Part shown: positions 1 through 8,689 of the stretch, one piece after another
How the letters are laid out: each line of letters opens with the position of its first letter
Numbering within the stretch: the first letter of the stretch is position 1
Source of the DNA: an uncultured Bacteroidales bacterium
Lineage (GTDB): Bacteria > Bacteroidota > Bacteroidia > Bacteroidales > UBA932
Length of the DNA: 61,852 nt
Direction: 5' to 3'
NCBI GenBank assembly: GCA_934695325.1
Contig: CAKUVD010000013.1
Coordinates: 1-61,852 of the forward strand
Notes under the pieces: generated by a model
Seen by the model: the letters and a program-made list of their open reading frames with translations, nothing else
What the model was told of the DNA's origin: nothing
Database searches by the model: none
Made by a program: the position numbers and the translations under genes

Positions 1-179
1 TGGCTGAAAGAGCGGAATACCCTGATGAATGTCTCCTGGGTGGCGTCCTGCGCGTCCTCGCTGTTCACGGTGATTCGCCTGATGTGCCAGTAGATAGGCT
101 CTTTGTACTCTTTCAGGAGCAGGCGGAAGCCCATCTGGGGGTTCCATCCCAGCAGTCTGACTATGTTCTTCTCATTCAT
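1..179 (-). CDS. ECF-type RNA polymerase sigma factor, N-terminal part (runs off the left edge)
   Basis: Only the first 59 or so codons are present; the gene continues beyond position 1. The reading starts at the ATG at 179-177 and gives MNEKNIVRLLG, then a GFRLLLKEYKEPIYWHI stretch and DAQDATQETFIRVFRSF. The last matches region 2 of sigma-70 family factors (the D-A-x-D-x-x-Q-E-x-F signature), which binds core polymerase and the -10 element. The start overlaps the stop of the upstream exported-protein gene by 8 nt, so the two are probably translated together. What it controls cannot be read here. Confidence 0.8.
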   Translation of the reverse strand, partial: MNEKNIVRLLGWNPQMGFRLLLKEYKEPIYWHIRRITVNSEDAQDATQETFIRVFRSFS

Positions 180-561
180 CCGCTAATGTATAAACGACTT
201 TGTTCCCTTTCATTGTCCTGACAAGCGGATTCTGTCTGTCCAGAGTGAAGGAGTCCAGTTCCGCCTCAGCGAACTTGCTGTCCAGTCCGGTGAAGCCGCA
301 GTATTTGCTGACCGAAAGATAGCCATTCTTCTGAATATATGCCACAGCCATCAGCTTGCGCTCCGGACGCGAGGTCTTGTTCACCGTGGTCGTGCGCTCC
401 ACCTGTACTGTCCTGAAAGCCGGAACCACCGCCGTGGCATAGCATCCGTGATGCCTTCCGTAACATCCGCCGTGACGATGTAGTCCGCGTGCTTCCGCAG
501 ATGCGGAAACTGAAAGCATAATCATTGCAGCCATCGCTGCCGTAAGCAATCCTGTTCTCAT
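172..561 (-). CDS. Small exported hypothetical protein
   Basis: This 129-residue protein has a clear signal peptide (MRTGLLTAAMAAMIMLSVSA, cleavage likely after SASA). A His/Gly/Tyr/Cys-rich segment follows (residues about 28-42), then a folded-looking C-terminal half ending in KVVYTLADE. I do not recognise a family. It is probably periplasmic. The His- and Cys-rich stretch just after the signal could bind metal, but this is inference. It overlaps the start of the ECF sigma factor gene, so it lies first in that transcription unit. Such small exported proteins next to sigma factors can be envelope sensors, but nothing here proves that. Confidence 0.7.
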   Translation of the reverse strand: MRTGLLTAAMAAMIMLSVSASAEARGLHRHGGCYGRHHGCYATAVVPAFRTVQVERTTTVNKTSRPERKLMAVAYIQKNGYLSVSKYCGFTGLDSKFAEAELDSFTLDRQNPLVRTMKGNKVVYTLADE

Positions 562-693
562 AATTCCAATGTCTTTAGATGTTGTTTTCTGAGACGTCTC
601 ACTATATATACCCGGCAGGGTGGCGAAAGTAAAAAATGGAGAATGATTTTTTTTCGATTATTTCGTAGACCCAGTCTTGTAAAGATGACACCG

Positions 694-1059
694 CTATTCC
701 ATCATCAAAGTCATATCTCTAAGGTTGATGTTCACATTGCTGAACTTGCGGAGAAGTTCGAGGCCCACCGTACCTGAATGCTGGTTGCCATCCGGCGAGG
801 TGTGAATCATGACAGTATGTATCAGGGCTTTCTTTCCATTCACTACAAAAGTGACCTCCGGCATTGACAGCAGTCCCTTTTTCTCAGTGCTGCCGGTGAA
901 ATTTTCGGCACCTTTTGATGCCATAGTCATAGATAAAAAAACTATTTGAGCATTGTTAAGAGGCTTGGCAAGTTCTTGTGGTGCACAAGATACTACTACT
1001 TTCGTTAAAAACAATGAAATATGACCGGAATCAGTTCTTGTCCGTGTTTTCCTGCACAA
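694..1059 (-). pseudogene. Retropepsin-like aspartyl protease, C-terminal remnant
   Basis: The 121-residue frame ends in SGTVGLELLRKFSNVNINL, which resembles the last strands of retropepsin-like bacterial aspartyl proteases (G-x-x-G-x-x-x-L-x-x-F followed by a hydrophobic strand). The first 45 or so residues look like out-of-gene sequence, and no D-T/S-G catalytic motif is visible. The real protein part probably starts near MTMASKGAENF. Family proteins are about 250-400 residues, so this is most likely the tail of a decayed gene. The surroundings also look like debris. The family call is tentative. Confidence 0.35.
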
Positions 1060-1387
1060 AAAGACTTATCGGCTCTCTTACTCTTTCCTGATATAAAAAC
1101 ACGCCGTTACTGGTGTCCGTCACTTTCTCAATTCGCATTGGGCGGAATTATTCCTCGAACAGCCAGCTAAGGCGCTCGTCAGTGTAGGACTGCTCGAAGG
1201 TGGTCTGATACGACCATTGCTCGGATGCCGGGACTATCGTGCAGGAAGCATTTCGGAACGGCCTATCCGGTTTGGACTGGCATAGGTGCCGTAGGAACGG
1301 TGATTGCCGGGATCCTATGAGCCCACCACATTCTGGAAGCTCTTCTTCATCACGACTTTTATTCTTCCCTCAAAGATTACGCAATAA
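1060..1387. other. Gene-poor stretch with a short coding relic
   Basis: No complete gene is visible in these 328 bases. On the minus strand a frame ending at 1148 reads SEQWSYQTTFEQSYTDERL and then SWLFEE before its stop. It is open back to about 1240 and looks like the C-terminus of a lost protein of unknown family. No RNA gene or clear terminator was seen. Confidence 0.3.
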
Positions 1388-1753
1388 TCACAATACAACA
1401 TTTTTTCGATCGGCAAGGATGGCATCGAAATTTTCTATTGCCCAGCCGATGAGCGAGTCAAGATGAGGGAGGAGGCTGCGGCCTCTGTCCGTGAGGGCAT
1501 ATTCAACCTTGGGAGGGACTCCGGGGTAAAGTGTCCTTGATATGAGTCCGTCTTCCGTCAGAGTCTTCAATGTGGCCGTAAGCATCTTCTGGGAAATGTC
1601 GGGAATGCCGCGGTACAGATCGTTGAAACGCAGTGTGCCTTTCTGTTCGAGGGTGTAGAGCACGAGCATGGTCCATTTGTCGCCTATTCTTGAGAGGATA
1701 TTGCGTATCGGACATTTCGGAAACGCGGCATCCTGTATCATTTTTCTGTCCAT
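1388..1753 (-). CDS. HxlR-family winged-helix transcriptional regulator
   Basis: The protein is 121 residues, the usual size for HxlR/YodB regulators. The signature is present: KCPIRNILSRIGDKWTMLVL near the start, a wing-helix RFNDLYRGIPDISQKMLTATL, and the L-x-x-D-G-L-I-x-R and Y-x-L-T-x-x-G segments. The N-terminal Cys before Pro is the residue that senses thiol or quinone stress in YodB-type members. It lies 123 bp downstream of the metallo-beta-lactamase-like gene on the same strand. A 12-bp dyad TGAC-N4-GTCA at 1824-1835 lies 71-82 bp upstream of its start, and a near copy precedes the upstream gene, so it may control itself and that gene. The target assignment is inference. Confidence 0.85.
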   Translation of the reverse strand: MDRKMIQDAAFPKCPIRNILSRIGDKWTMLVLYTLEQKGTLRFNDLYRGIPDISQKMLTATLKTLTEDGLISRTLYPGVPPKVEYALTDRGRSLLPHLDSLIGWAIENFDAILADRKNVVL

Positions 1754-1823
1754 ATTTTATTCCTGTTCAAATCAATGCAAAATTAGTGAATATGCACGAA
1801 TATCAAGCCATTCTCCGCCAAAA

Positions 1824-1835
1824 TGACTTTCGTCA
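1824..1835. promoter_or_regulatory. Candidate HxlR operator (dyad TGAC-TTTC-GTCA)
   Basis: A perfect 4+4 dyad with a 4-nt centre lies between the HxlR gene and the gene upstream. Its core GAC-N4-GTC recurs in inverted orientation at 2747-2758, in front of the metallo-beta-lactamase-like gene. Assignment to the adjacent HxlR protein is inference from position. Confidence 0.35.
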
Positions 1836-1876
1836 ATCCTGACAGAGAATGGCCATGAACCGAATATGCCAACCCG

Positions 1877-2662
1877 CTATTTGCAGAGTGCTTCCGCAAG
1901 AGCATCGACACCATCCTCTCCTGCGAGTCCCGGATATGCTGCTTTGAGCTGTGCGGAGAAAGTCTTCGCATCCGGTTTGTTCTCAAGAAGTTCCTGGATC
2001 TTGCGGAGATAACCGATCCTGAACTCAAGCGCGGCCTTGTCTGCAACTCCTCCGTGAGATCCGAGCCAAACTTTAGCTCCGGACTCAGATGCGGCAACGA
2101 GCCCTTCAATAGCCTGAACCACAGCCTCCGGAGATGAAATCTGGAGCGTGTTCATATGAGCCTTTGCAGGTGCCCAGTGCATAAGACAAGCTGTGCCGTC
2201 GATAAGAATCATTGAGCCGGGGAAGTCATTGGCCGGACCCCTGTCGAAACGGAAATCAACTCCGGCAAGTTTCACGGTCTGCCCGAAATGAACCTCGCTG
2301 ACTTCTCCTTCCGCAAGTTCCACCATAGAATCGCCGAATGACTGCTTGAATCCCGACATCATCGCCGCATAGACACCTTCATTAGTGAACTTGTGCATTC
2401 CCTGCGGCATCACGATTGCCTGACTTTCCTGTCCGCCGAGATGATAGTCAATGATTGCCGAGGCAACCGGCTTTCCTAACTTCTTGATGTAGGAGTCAAA
2501 CTCCGCGAGCGCGCTCTTGAAAAGCGGGGCTTCGAGGACGACGAGGGCATCCTTACCCTCCACGATGTAGCTGGCATCAGCCATCACGTCATTCGAGTAA
2601 TAGACGTGCAGTGTCGAGTTCCTTAGCTCGACAGTCTCAAATTTACCCTGTGCGTTTACCAT
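1877..2662 (-). CDS. Metallo-beta-lactamase-fold-like protein
   Basis: The start chosen is ATG at 2662 (MVNAQGKFETVEL), because an AAAGGAGAG ribosome site lies about 11 nt upstream; the frame itself is open to 2734. The protein is 261 residues. The layout recalls the MBL fold: an N-terminal SYIVEGKDALVVLEAP strand pair, an IIDYHLGG segment where active enzymes carry HxHxDH, a GSMILIDG strand, and a KVWLGSHGG segment. The metal-binding histidines are mostly missing, so activity is doubtful. No signal peptide is seen, so it is likely cytoplasmic. It lies upstream of the HxlR regulator gene on the same strand. Confidence 0.55.
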   Translation of the reverse strand: MVNAQGKFETVELRNSTLHVYYSNDVMADASYIVEGKDALVVLEAPLFKSALAEFDSYIKKLGKPVASAIIDYHLGGQESQAIVMPQGMHKFTNEGVYAAMMSGFKQSFGDSMVELAEGEVSEVHFGQTVKLAGVDFRFDRGPANDFPGSMILIDGTACLMHWAPAKAHMNTLQISSPEAVVQAIEGLVAASESGAKVWLGSHGGVADKAALEFRIGYLRKIQELLENKPDAKTFSAQLKAAYPGLAGEDGVDALAEALCK

Positions 2663-2746
2663 AACATTTACTCTCCTTTGTATATGTGCTAACTTTATTG
2701 CACTACAAAGGTCTGAAAACATTATGGAACACACAAGAAGGCACGT

Positions 2747-2758
2747 GGACGAAAGTCA
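2747..2758. promoter_or_regulatory. Second candidate HxlR operator
   Basis: GGAC-GAAA-GTCA lies 85-96 bp upstream of the chosen start of the metallo-beta-lactamase-like gene. Its 10-bp core is the inverted copy of the core at 1825-1834 upstream of the HxlR gene. Confidence 0.3.
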
Positions 2759-2849
2759 CGCACCTGAAGGTAAGTATTGTTGGCTGTCAAGGCGTTGCCG
2801 GCTTGAATATAACATCTGGACTATAGTACTTCTTCGTGAATCTCTATGA

Positions 2850-4238
2850 TCATCTCTTGGCGCATACGATGAGGTCTACAACATTGCCATACATCTCATC
2901 ATTGTTCACGCCATCTTCAGAAGTGTCCATAAACAATTCCGTCTTTTCTCCTGCATAGCGGGAACGGATGCGCCAGATCACAGGCTTTCCGTCTTTGTCC
3001 CCGGCAGCGAACACTTCATCCTTGCCTCTGGCCGCAAGCGCATTGATATGACCATTATATGATGTTATTCTGGTAAGCTTGCCGTCCGTCCATAGCGCAG
3101 CCCTGTATTGATCCACATACCCGCCGATATATGTCTTCCCATCATAGCGAAGGATGGCAATGGCTGCAGAATTTCCTCTGTCCCCGTCGGTATCAAGCAG
3201 ATGCAATGCACCATCCTGCCACCAGCAGGCCCGGAAATCATCATCGCCTTTCTTCAGATAGCCACTCGCATATACATCCGAACCCTCAACGACAATATCG
3301 GTAACGACAGCTGCGTCATATCCGTCGTGCGGCATTTCAGTGCCCTTGCGATTCTTCCATATATAACCGACACCTCCGGCATAGACATCATTTCCATCGA
3401 CGGCAATACAGGAGACACTGCCTTCAATGGTCTTGTCCCCACTCAAGTCAGTCATTTCCTCTCCACGCCAATATGCCGGATACTCCTTCTTGTTTTCGGA
3501 CCAGGAACCTCCGGTGAAAAGAGTGAGCCCGGATACTGTAAAATCTGCAGCATTGCAGTTCTCCATCACCTTTTCCTGGACACCGTCCTTATATATTATT
3601 GTCCTGAAATCCTTGCCTTTAGCCAATGCGCACGAATACAGATATCTGTCCTTGAGCATTCCAATTCCCGCAACGAACTCTGAGCCTTCAAGTAATGTCA
3701 ATTTACGGTTGTTCCACATCGCCGCAGATGAACCTCCGCTGAAACTCGCATATACATTCCCGGAGCCGATGATCTCCCAGTCAGCCGGATCATAACCATA
3801 CGAATCCTGATGGCTTTGCATTATATGATATGTAAATATCTTCTGGCCATTCCTGAAGATAACTGCTTCTGCCTTACGGTCTTTCTGCGACATATTCTCG
3901 CTTATCTTCAGATACTTGTACGCATATCCAGACTTCAGGTATTCATCAATGTCTATCCACTTCACAGGTTTTCCGTCAAGCCCCTCCACGGTAACCACAT
4001 CTTCAGGCCTTACGTCATTCTCAAAATAGAAATCAGTCGCATCCGAATATATTGAGACATTCTTCTCTGATTTCTGCTCTGGACCTGAGTCATCTGCAGG
4101 TTTTTCCTCTCCAGTATTACCAGGCGCTTCAGGAATATCTGAAGAGTTGTCCGCCCCATCGCACGCACATACAGAAACAGCAACCGAAAAAGCAAGAATA
4201 ATCCTTGCAAATGATGGCATCCTTAAATCTATTTTCAT
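2850..4238 (-). CDS. Lipoprotein with propeller-like repeats
   Basis: This 462-residue protein starts with a lipoprotein signal (hydrophobic run, then VSVCACDG), followed by an acidic, Pro/Glu-rich linker (residues about 30-60). The rest holds several repeats of the type x-V-Y-A-G/S-G-x-x ... W-x-x-G, for example GNDVYAGGVGYIWKN, SDVYASGYLKKGDDDFRACW and GKTYIGGYVDQYRAALW. This suggests a beta-propeller-like repeat domain exposed from the outer or inner membrane. I do not recognise a characterised homologue. It is a single gene with about 90 bp to the SDR gene upstream on the same strand. Confidence 0.6.
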   Translation of the reverse strand: MKIDLRMPSFARIILAFSVAVSVCACDGADNSSDIPEAPGNTGEEKPADDSGPEQKSEKNVSIYSDATDFYFENDVRPEDVVTVEGLDGKPVKWIDIDEYLKSGYAYKYLKISENMSQKDRKAEAVIFRNGQKIFTYHIMQSHQDSYGYDPADWEIIGSGNVYASFSGGSSAAMWNNRKLTLLEGSEFVAGIGMLKDRYLYSCALAKGKDFRTIIYKDGVQEKVMENCNAADFTVSGLTLFTGGSWSENKKEYPAYWRGEEMTDLSGDKTIEGSVSCIAVDGNDVYAGGVGYIWKNRKGTEMPHDGYDAAVVTDIVVEGSDVYASGYLKKGDDDFRACWWQDGALHLLDTDGDRGNSAAIAILRYDGKTYIGGYVDQYRAALWTDGKLTRITSYNGHINALAARGKDEVFAAGDKDGKPVIWRIRSRYAGEKTELFMDTSEDGVNNDEMYGNVVDLIVCAKR

Positions 4239-4331
4239 CTCTCAAAAGTCGTTTCAATAGAAAAATACTTGACGTTACGATTTTTATTTCATAAGTCACC
4301 CTGCCAAGTACCCCGTAAGTGAGGAACAATG

Positions 4332-5153
4332 TCAGATTGAGAACGCATCGAATCCGCCGTCTACGACACATACGGTTCCTGTCACGGCCGTGGAGGCATC
4401 GGAGGCGAGATAATGGAGAGTGCCGACGAGTTCATCAGGTTCAAGGAAGCGTCCTATAGGCGTATGCGCGAGGATAGTGTGCGAGCGCGGTGTGAGAGAG
4501 CCGTCCTCGTTTGTGAGGAGCGCTCGGTTCTGATTCGTGAGCAGGAAGCCAGGGGCGATTGCATTGACTCGCAGTCCCTCTCCGAATTTCATCGCCAGCT
4601 CGGCGCAGAGATATTTCGTCCAATTAGCCACAGCAGCCTTCGCCACGCCGTAGCCGGCGACACGTGTGAGTGGACGGAGAGCCGACTCCGAAGCGAAGTT
4701 GATGATAGAGCCCTTGCCGGCCTCGGCCATTGACTTGGCGAAGACCATTGTCGGGATTATGGTGCCGAACAGGTTCAGTTCTGTAACCTTCTTCACTGCA
4801 TCCACGTCAAGGTCGAAGATTGTCTTGTCCGGCGGGACTGTCGCAGAAGCCATATTGCCTCCGGCGGCATTCAGAAGGACATCTATCCTGCCGTATTTTT
4901 CGACAATCTGCTCATAGTTGTGCTCAAGCGTCGCCTTGTCGAGCACGTTTGTCGGGAAGAACACGGCTTCACCACCGTCATTGTGGATTTCCTCGACGAG
5001 CTTCTCCCCTATCGCTGCGGCACGTTCAAGGTCGAGAAGTACCACCTTGCAACCTTGTGCGGCGAAATATTTAACAATGGTGCTTCCCAGCACACCGCAG
5101 GCTCCGGTCATCACAACGACCTTGCCCTTTATGTCAAAAAGATTCTGTGTCAT
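4332..5153 (-). CDS. SDR-family oxidoreductase, probable D-mannonate (fructuronate) oxidoreductase
   Basis: The protein is 273 residues from ATG 5153 (MTQNLFDIKGKVV), 11 nt after the uxuA stop. It is a classical SDR: glycine-rich TGACGVLG near residue 17, NAAGG, the catalytic Ser in NFASESA, Y-x-x-x-K (YGVAK), and a VNAIAPGF / VVDGGFDA C-terminus. The place in an operon after kdgK and uxuA fits the step that interconverts fructuronate and D-mannonate. In Bacteroidetes this step is often done by an SDR instead of the long-chain UxuB. Substrate assignment rests on context. Confidence 0.75.
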   Translation of the reverse strand: MTQNLFDIKGKVVVMTGACGVLGSTIVKYFAAQGCKVVLLDLERAAAIGEKLVEEIHNDGGEAVFFPTNVLDKATLEHNYEQIVEKYGRIDVLLNAAGGNMASATVPPDKTIFDLDVDAVKKVTELNLFGTIIPTMVFAKSMAEAGKGSIINFASESALRPLTRVAGYGVAKAAVANWTKYLCAELAMKFGEGLRVNAIAPGFLLTNQNRALLTNEDGSLTPRSHTILAHTPIGRFLEPDELVGTLHYLASDASTAVTGTVCVVDGGFDAFSI

Positions 5154-5164
5154 ATTATGTAATT

Positions 5165-6331
5165 TTATAAGCATCTGATTATCCCCTCCTGCAGGCCGCG
5201 AAGTTCAGCCAGGCTGCGCATTCGCCCATAGCAGGAATAGCCTGGGTTGGACTTGCGGCCAAGGTCATCGCACATCTGATGGCCGTGGTCCGGACGGACA
5301 GGCAGGCTCACCCCGCGTCTCTGTTCAACCTCTAGCAAAGCCTTCATCATACCGTACATATCGACATCCCCTTCAAGCAGGTTTGCCTCGAAGAAGTTGC
5401 CCTCGGCATCACGCTTGGTCGTGCGCAGATGCACGAAGCCAACCCTGTCACCGAACTCGCGCATCATCGCCACACAGTCATTGTCCGGCCGCACCCCGAA
5501 CGATCCGGTGCAGAGGCATAGACCGTTGGATGTGTTCGGGACCGCGGCAATCAGTTTCCTGAAATCCTCCGCGGTGGAGAGAATGCGCGGGAGTCCTAGC
5601 AGCGAGTAAGGGGGATCATCAGGATGAATCACCATAACGGAGCCGCATTCGTCAGCGACCGGGCAGACCTGCTGCAGGAAAAAGATGAGGTTCTCGCGCA
5701 GCTGTTCCTCAGTCACGCCGTCGTAGCGGGAGAGAGCCTCCCTGAACTGCTCCAGAGTGAAACTTTCCTCGCTTCCAGGCAATCCGGCGATCATATTCCT
5801 CGTTATCAGCTGAATCTCAGCCTCGTCCATCTTCTCGTAACGAGCCTTCGCCACAGCGATCTCCTCCGGAGACCATTCGTCGAACGCCGCCTTGCGACCG
5901 AGAATGAAAAGGTCGAACGCTACGAACGCCGCCTTCTCGAACCGCAGTGCACGTGAGCCGTCAGGCATCTCAAACCGAAGATCGGTTCTCGTCCAGTCGA
6001 TGACTGGCATAAAGTTGTAGGTTATGACGTGGATTCCGCACTCGGCGAGATTGCGAATGCTCTGCTTGTAGTTTTCTATATATTTAAGGTACTCCCCCTC
6101 GCGCGTCTTGATGTGCTCGTGTACCGGCACACTCTCGACGACACTCCATTTCAGTCCAGCCTCAGCAATGAGTTCCTGCCTTTTTCTGATTTCATCGACA
6201 GTCCACACTTCCCCATTCGGGATATGATGCAATGCGTGTACAATGTCCGTCACTCCGGCCTGCTTGATATAACTCAGGCTCACCGGGTCGTCCGGCCCGT
6301 ACCACCTCCAGCTTTCGGTCATTCGAATCAT
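5165..6331 (-). CDS. uxuA: Mannonate dehydratase
   Basis: At 388 residues it is the usual size for UxuA, which converts D-mannonate to 2-keto-3-deoxygluconate. The N-terminus [20 protein letters not shown] and then [18 protein letters not shown] are near the family pattern. Later blocks such as [35 protein letters not shown] and RPDHGHQM carry the His, Asp and Cys residues of the Mn/Fe-dependent active site. ATG at 6331 or 6322 could start it. It lies between kdgK (48 nt upstream) and an SDR (11 nt downstream), so the three are likely co-transcribed for hexuronate use. Confidence 0.93.
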   Translation of the reverse strand: MIRMTESWRWYGPDDPVSLSYIKQAGVTDIVHALHHIPNGEVWTVDEIRKRQELIAEAGLKWSVVESVPVHEHIKTREGEYLKYIENYKQSIRNLAECGIHVITYNFMPVIDWTRTDLRFEMPDGSRALRFEKAAFVAFDLFILGRKAAFDEWSPEEIAVAKARYEKMDEAEIQLITRNMIAGLPGSEESFTLEQFREALSRYDGVTEEQLRENLIFFLQQVCPVADECGSVMVIHPDDPPYSLLGLPRILSTAEDFRKLIAAVPNTSNGLCLCTGSFGVRPDNDCVAMMREFGDRVGFVHLRTTKRDAEGNFFEANLLEGDVDMYGMMKALLEVEQRRGVSLPVRPDHGHQMCDDLGRKSNPGYSCYGRMRSLAELRGLQEGIIRCL

Positions 6332-6379
6332 AATGTTCTCTATTTATATGGTAAAAAATCTGCGATTTGTGATTCCGTC

Positions 6380-7414
6380 TTACCTTGACACTCTACCGGA
6401 ACCGTTGCCGTCCATAAGTGCCTCAACTTCCCCGACAGTCACGCGGTTGTAGTCGCCATCTATCGTATGCTTGAGGCAGGATGCCGCCACGGCGAAGTCA
6501 AGCGCCTTCTGGTCGTCTCCGGCATAGTTCAGCAGACCGTAGATGAGGCCACCGCCAAAAGAGTCGCCACCGCCGACACGATCGACGATGTCCGTAATGT
6601 CGTAGCGCCTCGACGAGAAGAGAGTCTCACCATCGTATAGAACCGCACCCCAGGTATTGTGATCGGCATTCACCGATCCGCGCAAGGTTATCGCCACCTT
6701 CGAGGCCTTCGGGAACTTGGCCATCAGCGACTTCGCAACAAACTCGAACTTCGCCGTGTCAATCACGCCTGCTTCGGCGTTGAAGCCGTCGGGCTTGATG
6801 CCGAAGACTTTCTCCGCATCCTCCTCATTGCCAATGATCACGTCGCAGCCTGCCACGAGAGCAGGCATAACTTCAGACGCCGTCTTACCATATTTCCAGA
6901 GTTTCTTCCTATAGTTAAGGTCGCAGGAGACCTTCACCCTATGACGGGAAGCAGCCTCGATAGCCTCCAGACATACATCAGCCGCACCCTGGCTGATCGC
7001 CGGCGTGATACCGGTCCAGTGAAACCAGTCAGCGCCTTCGAACACCTTGTCCCAGTCAATCATTCCTGGCTTGATCTCCGCAACAGAAGAATGCGCACGA
7101 TCGTAAATCACCTTGCTCGGACGAGAAACGGCCCCCTTCTCTATATAATAGATGCCCATCCTGTCACCACTATCGATGCAGGACTCCACTCCGACACCGA
7201 GACCGCGAAGTTCAGCAAGACAAGCCTTGGCAATGTCGTTTCCCGGAAGTGCCGTGACAAAGTGTGCGTCCTCCCCATAATTTGCGAGAGAAACGGCGAC
7301 ATTCGCCTCCCCTCCTCCGAAAGTGGCTTCAAATGTATGCGCCTGCGAAAAGCGAAGATGCCCTGGTGCGGCAAGCCTCAGCATTATTTCTCCGAATGTT
7401 ACTATTTTCGCCAT
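6380..7414 (-). CDS. kdgK: 2-dehydro-3-deoxygluconate kinase (PfkB family)
   Basis: The protein is 344 residues with the PfkB features: N-terminal GEIMLRL, substrate loop FGGGEANVAVSLANYG, ALPGND, and the ATP/catalytic motif DRVGGGDSFGGGLIYGLL with the base Asp. It phosphorylates 2-keto-3-deoxygluconate made by UxuA to KDPG in the cytosol. It is the first gene of the kdgK-uxuA-SDR operon. No KDPG aldolase gene is present in the window. A palindrome at 7512-7533 lies just upstream and probably controls the operon. Confidence 0.92.
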   Translation of the reverse strand: MAKIVTFGEIMLRLAAPGHLRFSQAHTFEATFGGGEANVAVSLANYGEDAHFVTALPGNDIAKACLAELRGLGVGVESCIDSGDRMGIYYIEKGAVSRPSKVIYDRAHSSVAEIKPGMIDWDKVFEGADWFHWTGITPAISQGAADVCLEAIEAASRHRVKVSCDLNYRKKLWKYGKTASEVMPALVAGCDVIIGNEEDAEKVFGIKPDGFNAEAGVIDTAKFEFVAKSLMAKFPKASKVAITLRGSVNADHNTWGAVLYDGETLFSSRRYDITDIVDRVGGGDSFGGGLIYGLLNYAGDDQKALDFAVAASCLKHTIDGDYNRVTVGEVEALMDGNGSGRVSR

Positions 7415-7488
7415 ATATTCCTACATATCAGATGTTTACATATATTTTTAGGATATATCTCATCTTTAAATTCCGATAACCTCGATGG

Positions 7489-7533
7489 CAAAAATAGATA
7501 TTTTCATCTGATTTCCGTGCACGTACACGGAAA
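7489..7533 (-). promoter_or_regulatory. Promoter and palindromic operator of the kdgK operon
   Basis: On the minus strand a -7 element TATTTTTG (7489-7496) precedes kdgK by about 75 nt. Where the -33 element should be lies an inverted repeat, TTTCCGTG-N6-CACGGAAA (7512-7533; 8-bp arms). The size and symmetry resemble LacI-family sites. The regulator itself is not in this window. Confidence 0.5.
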
Positions 7534-7661
7534 AATATCATAAATTTGTAAAAAAACGAACTCGCATTCATTCTCAGGACGGCCGCGACATCTGCTACCG
7601 CAACACAAAAAACACTTCCAGTTCTGAGGCATTTCCTGAATGAACTTAAAGTGGTTCCTAG

Positions 7662-7892
7662 CGCTCGATAGGACTATCGCCCTGTGCCTGCGGGATTCCG
7701 AATTCCTGTACCGTGCATCCAAAAGCATTGCCGATCGAGATCGGTGCCGACTATATGACAAAGCCAGACACTCCAGCTCCTGTGCAACATGGACAGACCG
7801 TCTTTGTGCTGATGGAGAGTGATGGCTGGAAAATCAAAGACGAGAATATGTTTGGACAGGGAGTTGAGAATCACCCCAATAATTTCTCGTAG
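7662..7892 (+). pseudogene. Possible remnant of a small protein gene
   Basis: The frame is open from 7662 to the stop at 7890 and reads as plausible protein in its second half (PIEIGADYMTKPDTPAPVQ, then GQTVFVLMESDGWKIKDEN). No good start is present, and its end overlaps the end of the convergent GNAT gene. It may be the tail of a decayed gene of unknown family. The rest of 7540-7870 shows nothing else. Confidence 0.25.
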
Positions 7893-8377
7893 GCCATACG
7901 GGCGCCTTGCGGATAGAAAATCTGGCCGCAGAAGGTGAAGCCGGTCTTGTCCAGCAGCCTCAGCATACGGGTGTTATCGTGATTCGTATCCACCTTGAAG
8001 CTGTGGACGCCGGCGGAACTCCCCAGCCGCTCCACCTCCTGTATGAACAGTCGCCCTATCCCGTGCCCTTTTGCACTACCGGTCACTGCAAGCCTGTGCA
8101 GCACCACATAGGGCTGTTCGCTCAGCCATCTGCCTTGTATGTCATTGTAAGCAGGTTCCCCCGTAAAGACTATGGCGCCATATGCGACAATCCGTTCTTC
8201 AAGAAGCATCACATAGGCATTGCCGTCATCAATGTCGGTTTCTATATGCTGCCGCACGGGGTACTCCTCGTCCCACTGATTCTTGCCTTCCCGACGCATC
8301 TGCTGCCTTGCCTCATCTATGATTTCCATAATGCGGTCAATTTCTGTCACTGATGCCTTTCTGAAGATATATTCCAT
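7871..8377 (-). CDS. GNAT-family N-acetyltransferase
   Basis: The protein is 168 residues. The acetyl-CoA binding motif A is clear (VVLHRLAVTGSAKGHGIGRL), followed by FKVDTNHDNTRMLRLLDKTGF, which is motif B of the family. Residues 1-90 hold the variable substrate half with an RQQMRREGKNQWDEEYP stretch common in one GNAT group of anaerobes. The substrate is unknown. It is a single gene; the nearest gene downstream on its strand is kdgK, more than 450 bp away. Confidence 0.85.
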   Translation of the reverse strand: MEYIFRKASVTEIDRIMEIIDEARQQMRREGKNQWDEEYPVRQHIETDIDDGNAYVMLLEERIVAYGAIVFTGEPAYNDIQGRWLSEQPYVVLHRLAVTGSAKGHGIGRLFIQEVERLGSSAGVHSFKVDTNHDNTRMLRLLDKTGFTFCGQIFYPQGARMAYEKLLG

Positions 8378-8640
8378 TACTCCTCCTTTGGATGGCAGGC
8401 GTCAGAAATCATAACGGTCAGTAGAATTATCATCACTATGATAGCAAGGAAAATCATATGCCATCGTTTTTTCGATACGCCTCCGCAGATAATTAGATTA
8501 ATTACCGAGTCTTATCAAATATTTCTAAATTTATGTCATAAAGTTACAATGAAATTTTCATTATGCAAACCCGATGGCTTTTGTCTTCAGCCTCAAATGC
8601 TGCTGATAAGAAAGCCTCCGCAATAAAAATCGAGAAATGC

Positions 8641-8671
8641 TTTGATTTTATGGGGGGGTAAGTTATATTTG
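8641..8671 (+). promoter_or_regulatory. Bacteroidetes-type promoter with a G7 tract in the spacer
   Basis: TTTG (8641-8644) and TATATTTG (8664-8671) are separated by 19 nt, the consensus -33/-7 arrangement of this phylum. The spacer holds seven consecutive G (8652-8658). The start codon of the lipoprotein gene follows at 8690. Confidence 0.75.
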
Positions 8672-8689
8672 CAGAAAAAACAAAGAGAT

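Noticed and set aside
1..179. Linking the left-edge sigma factor with the one at 43695 as duplicates
   Set aside because: Only 59 residues of the first are visible. Their region-2 sequences differ, so no duplication can be claimed.
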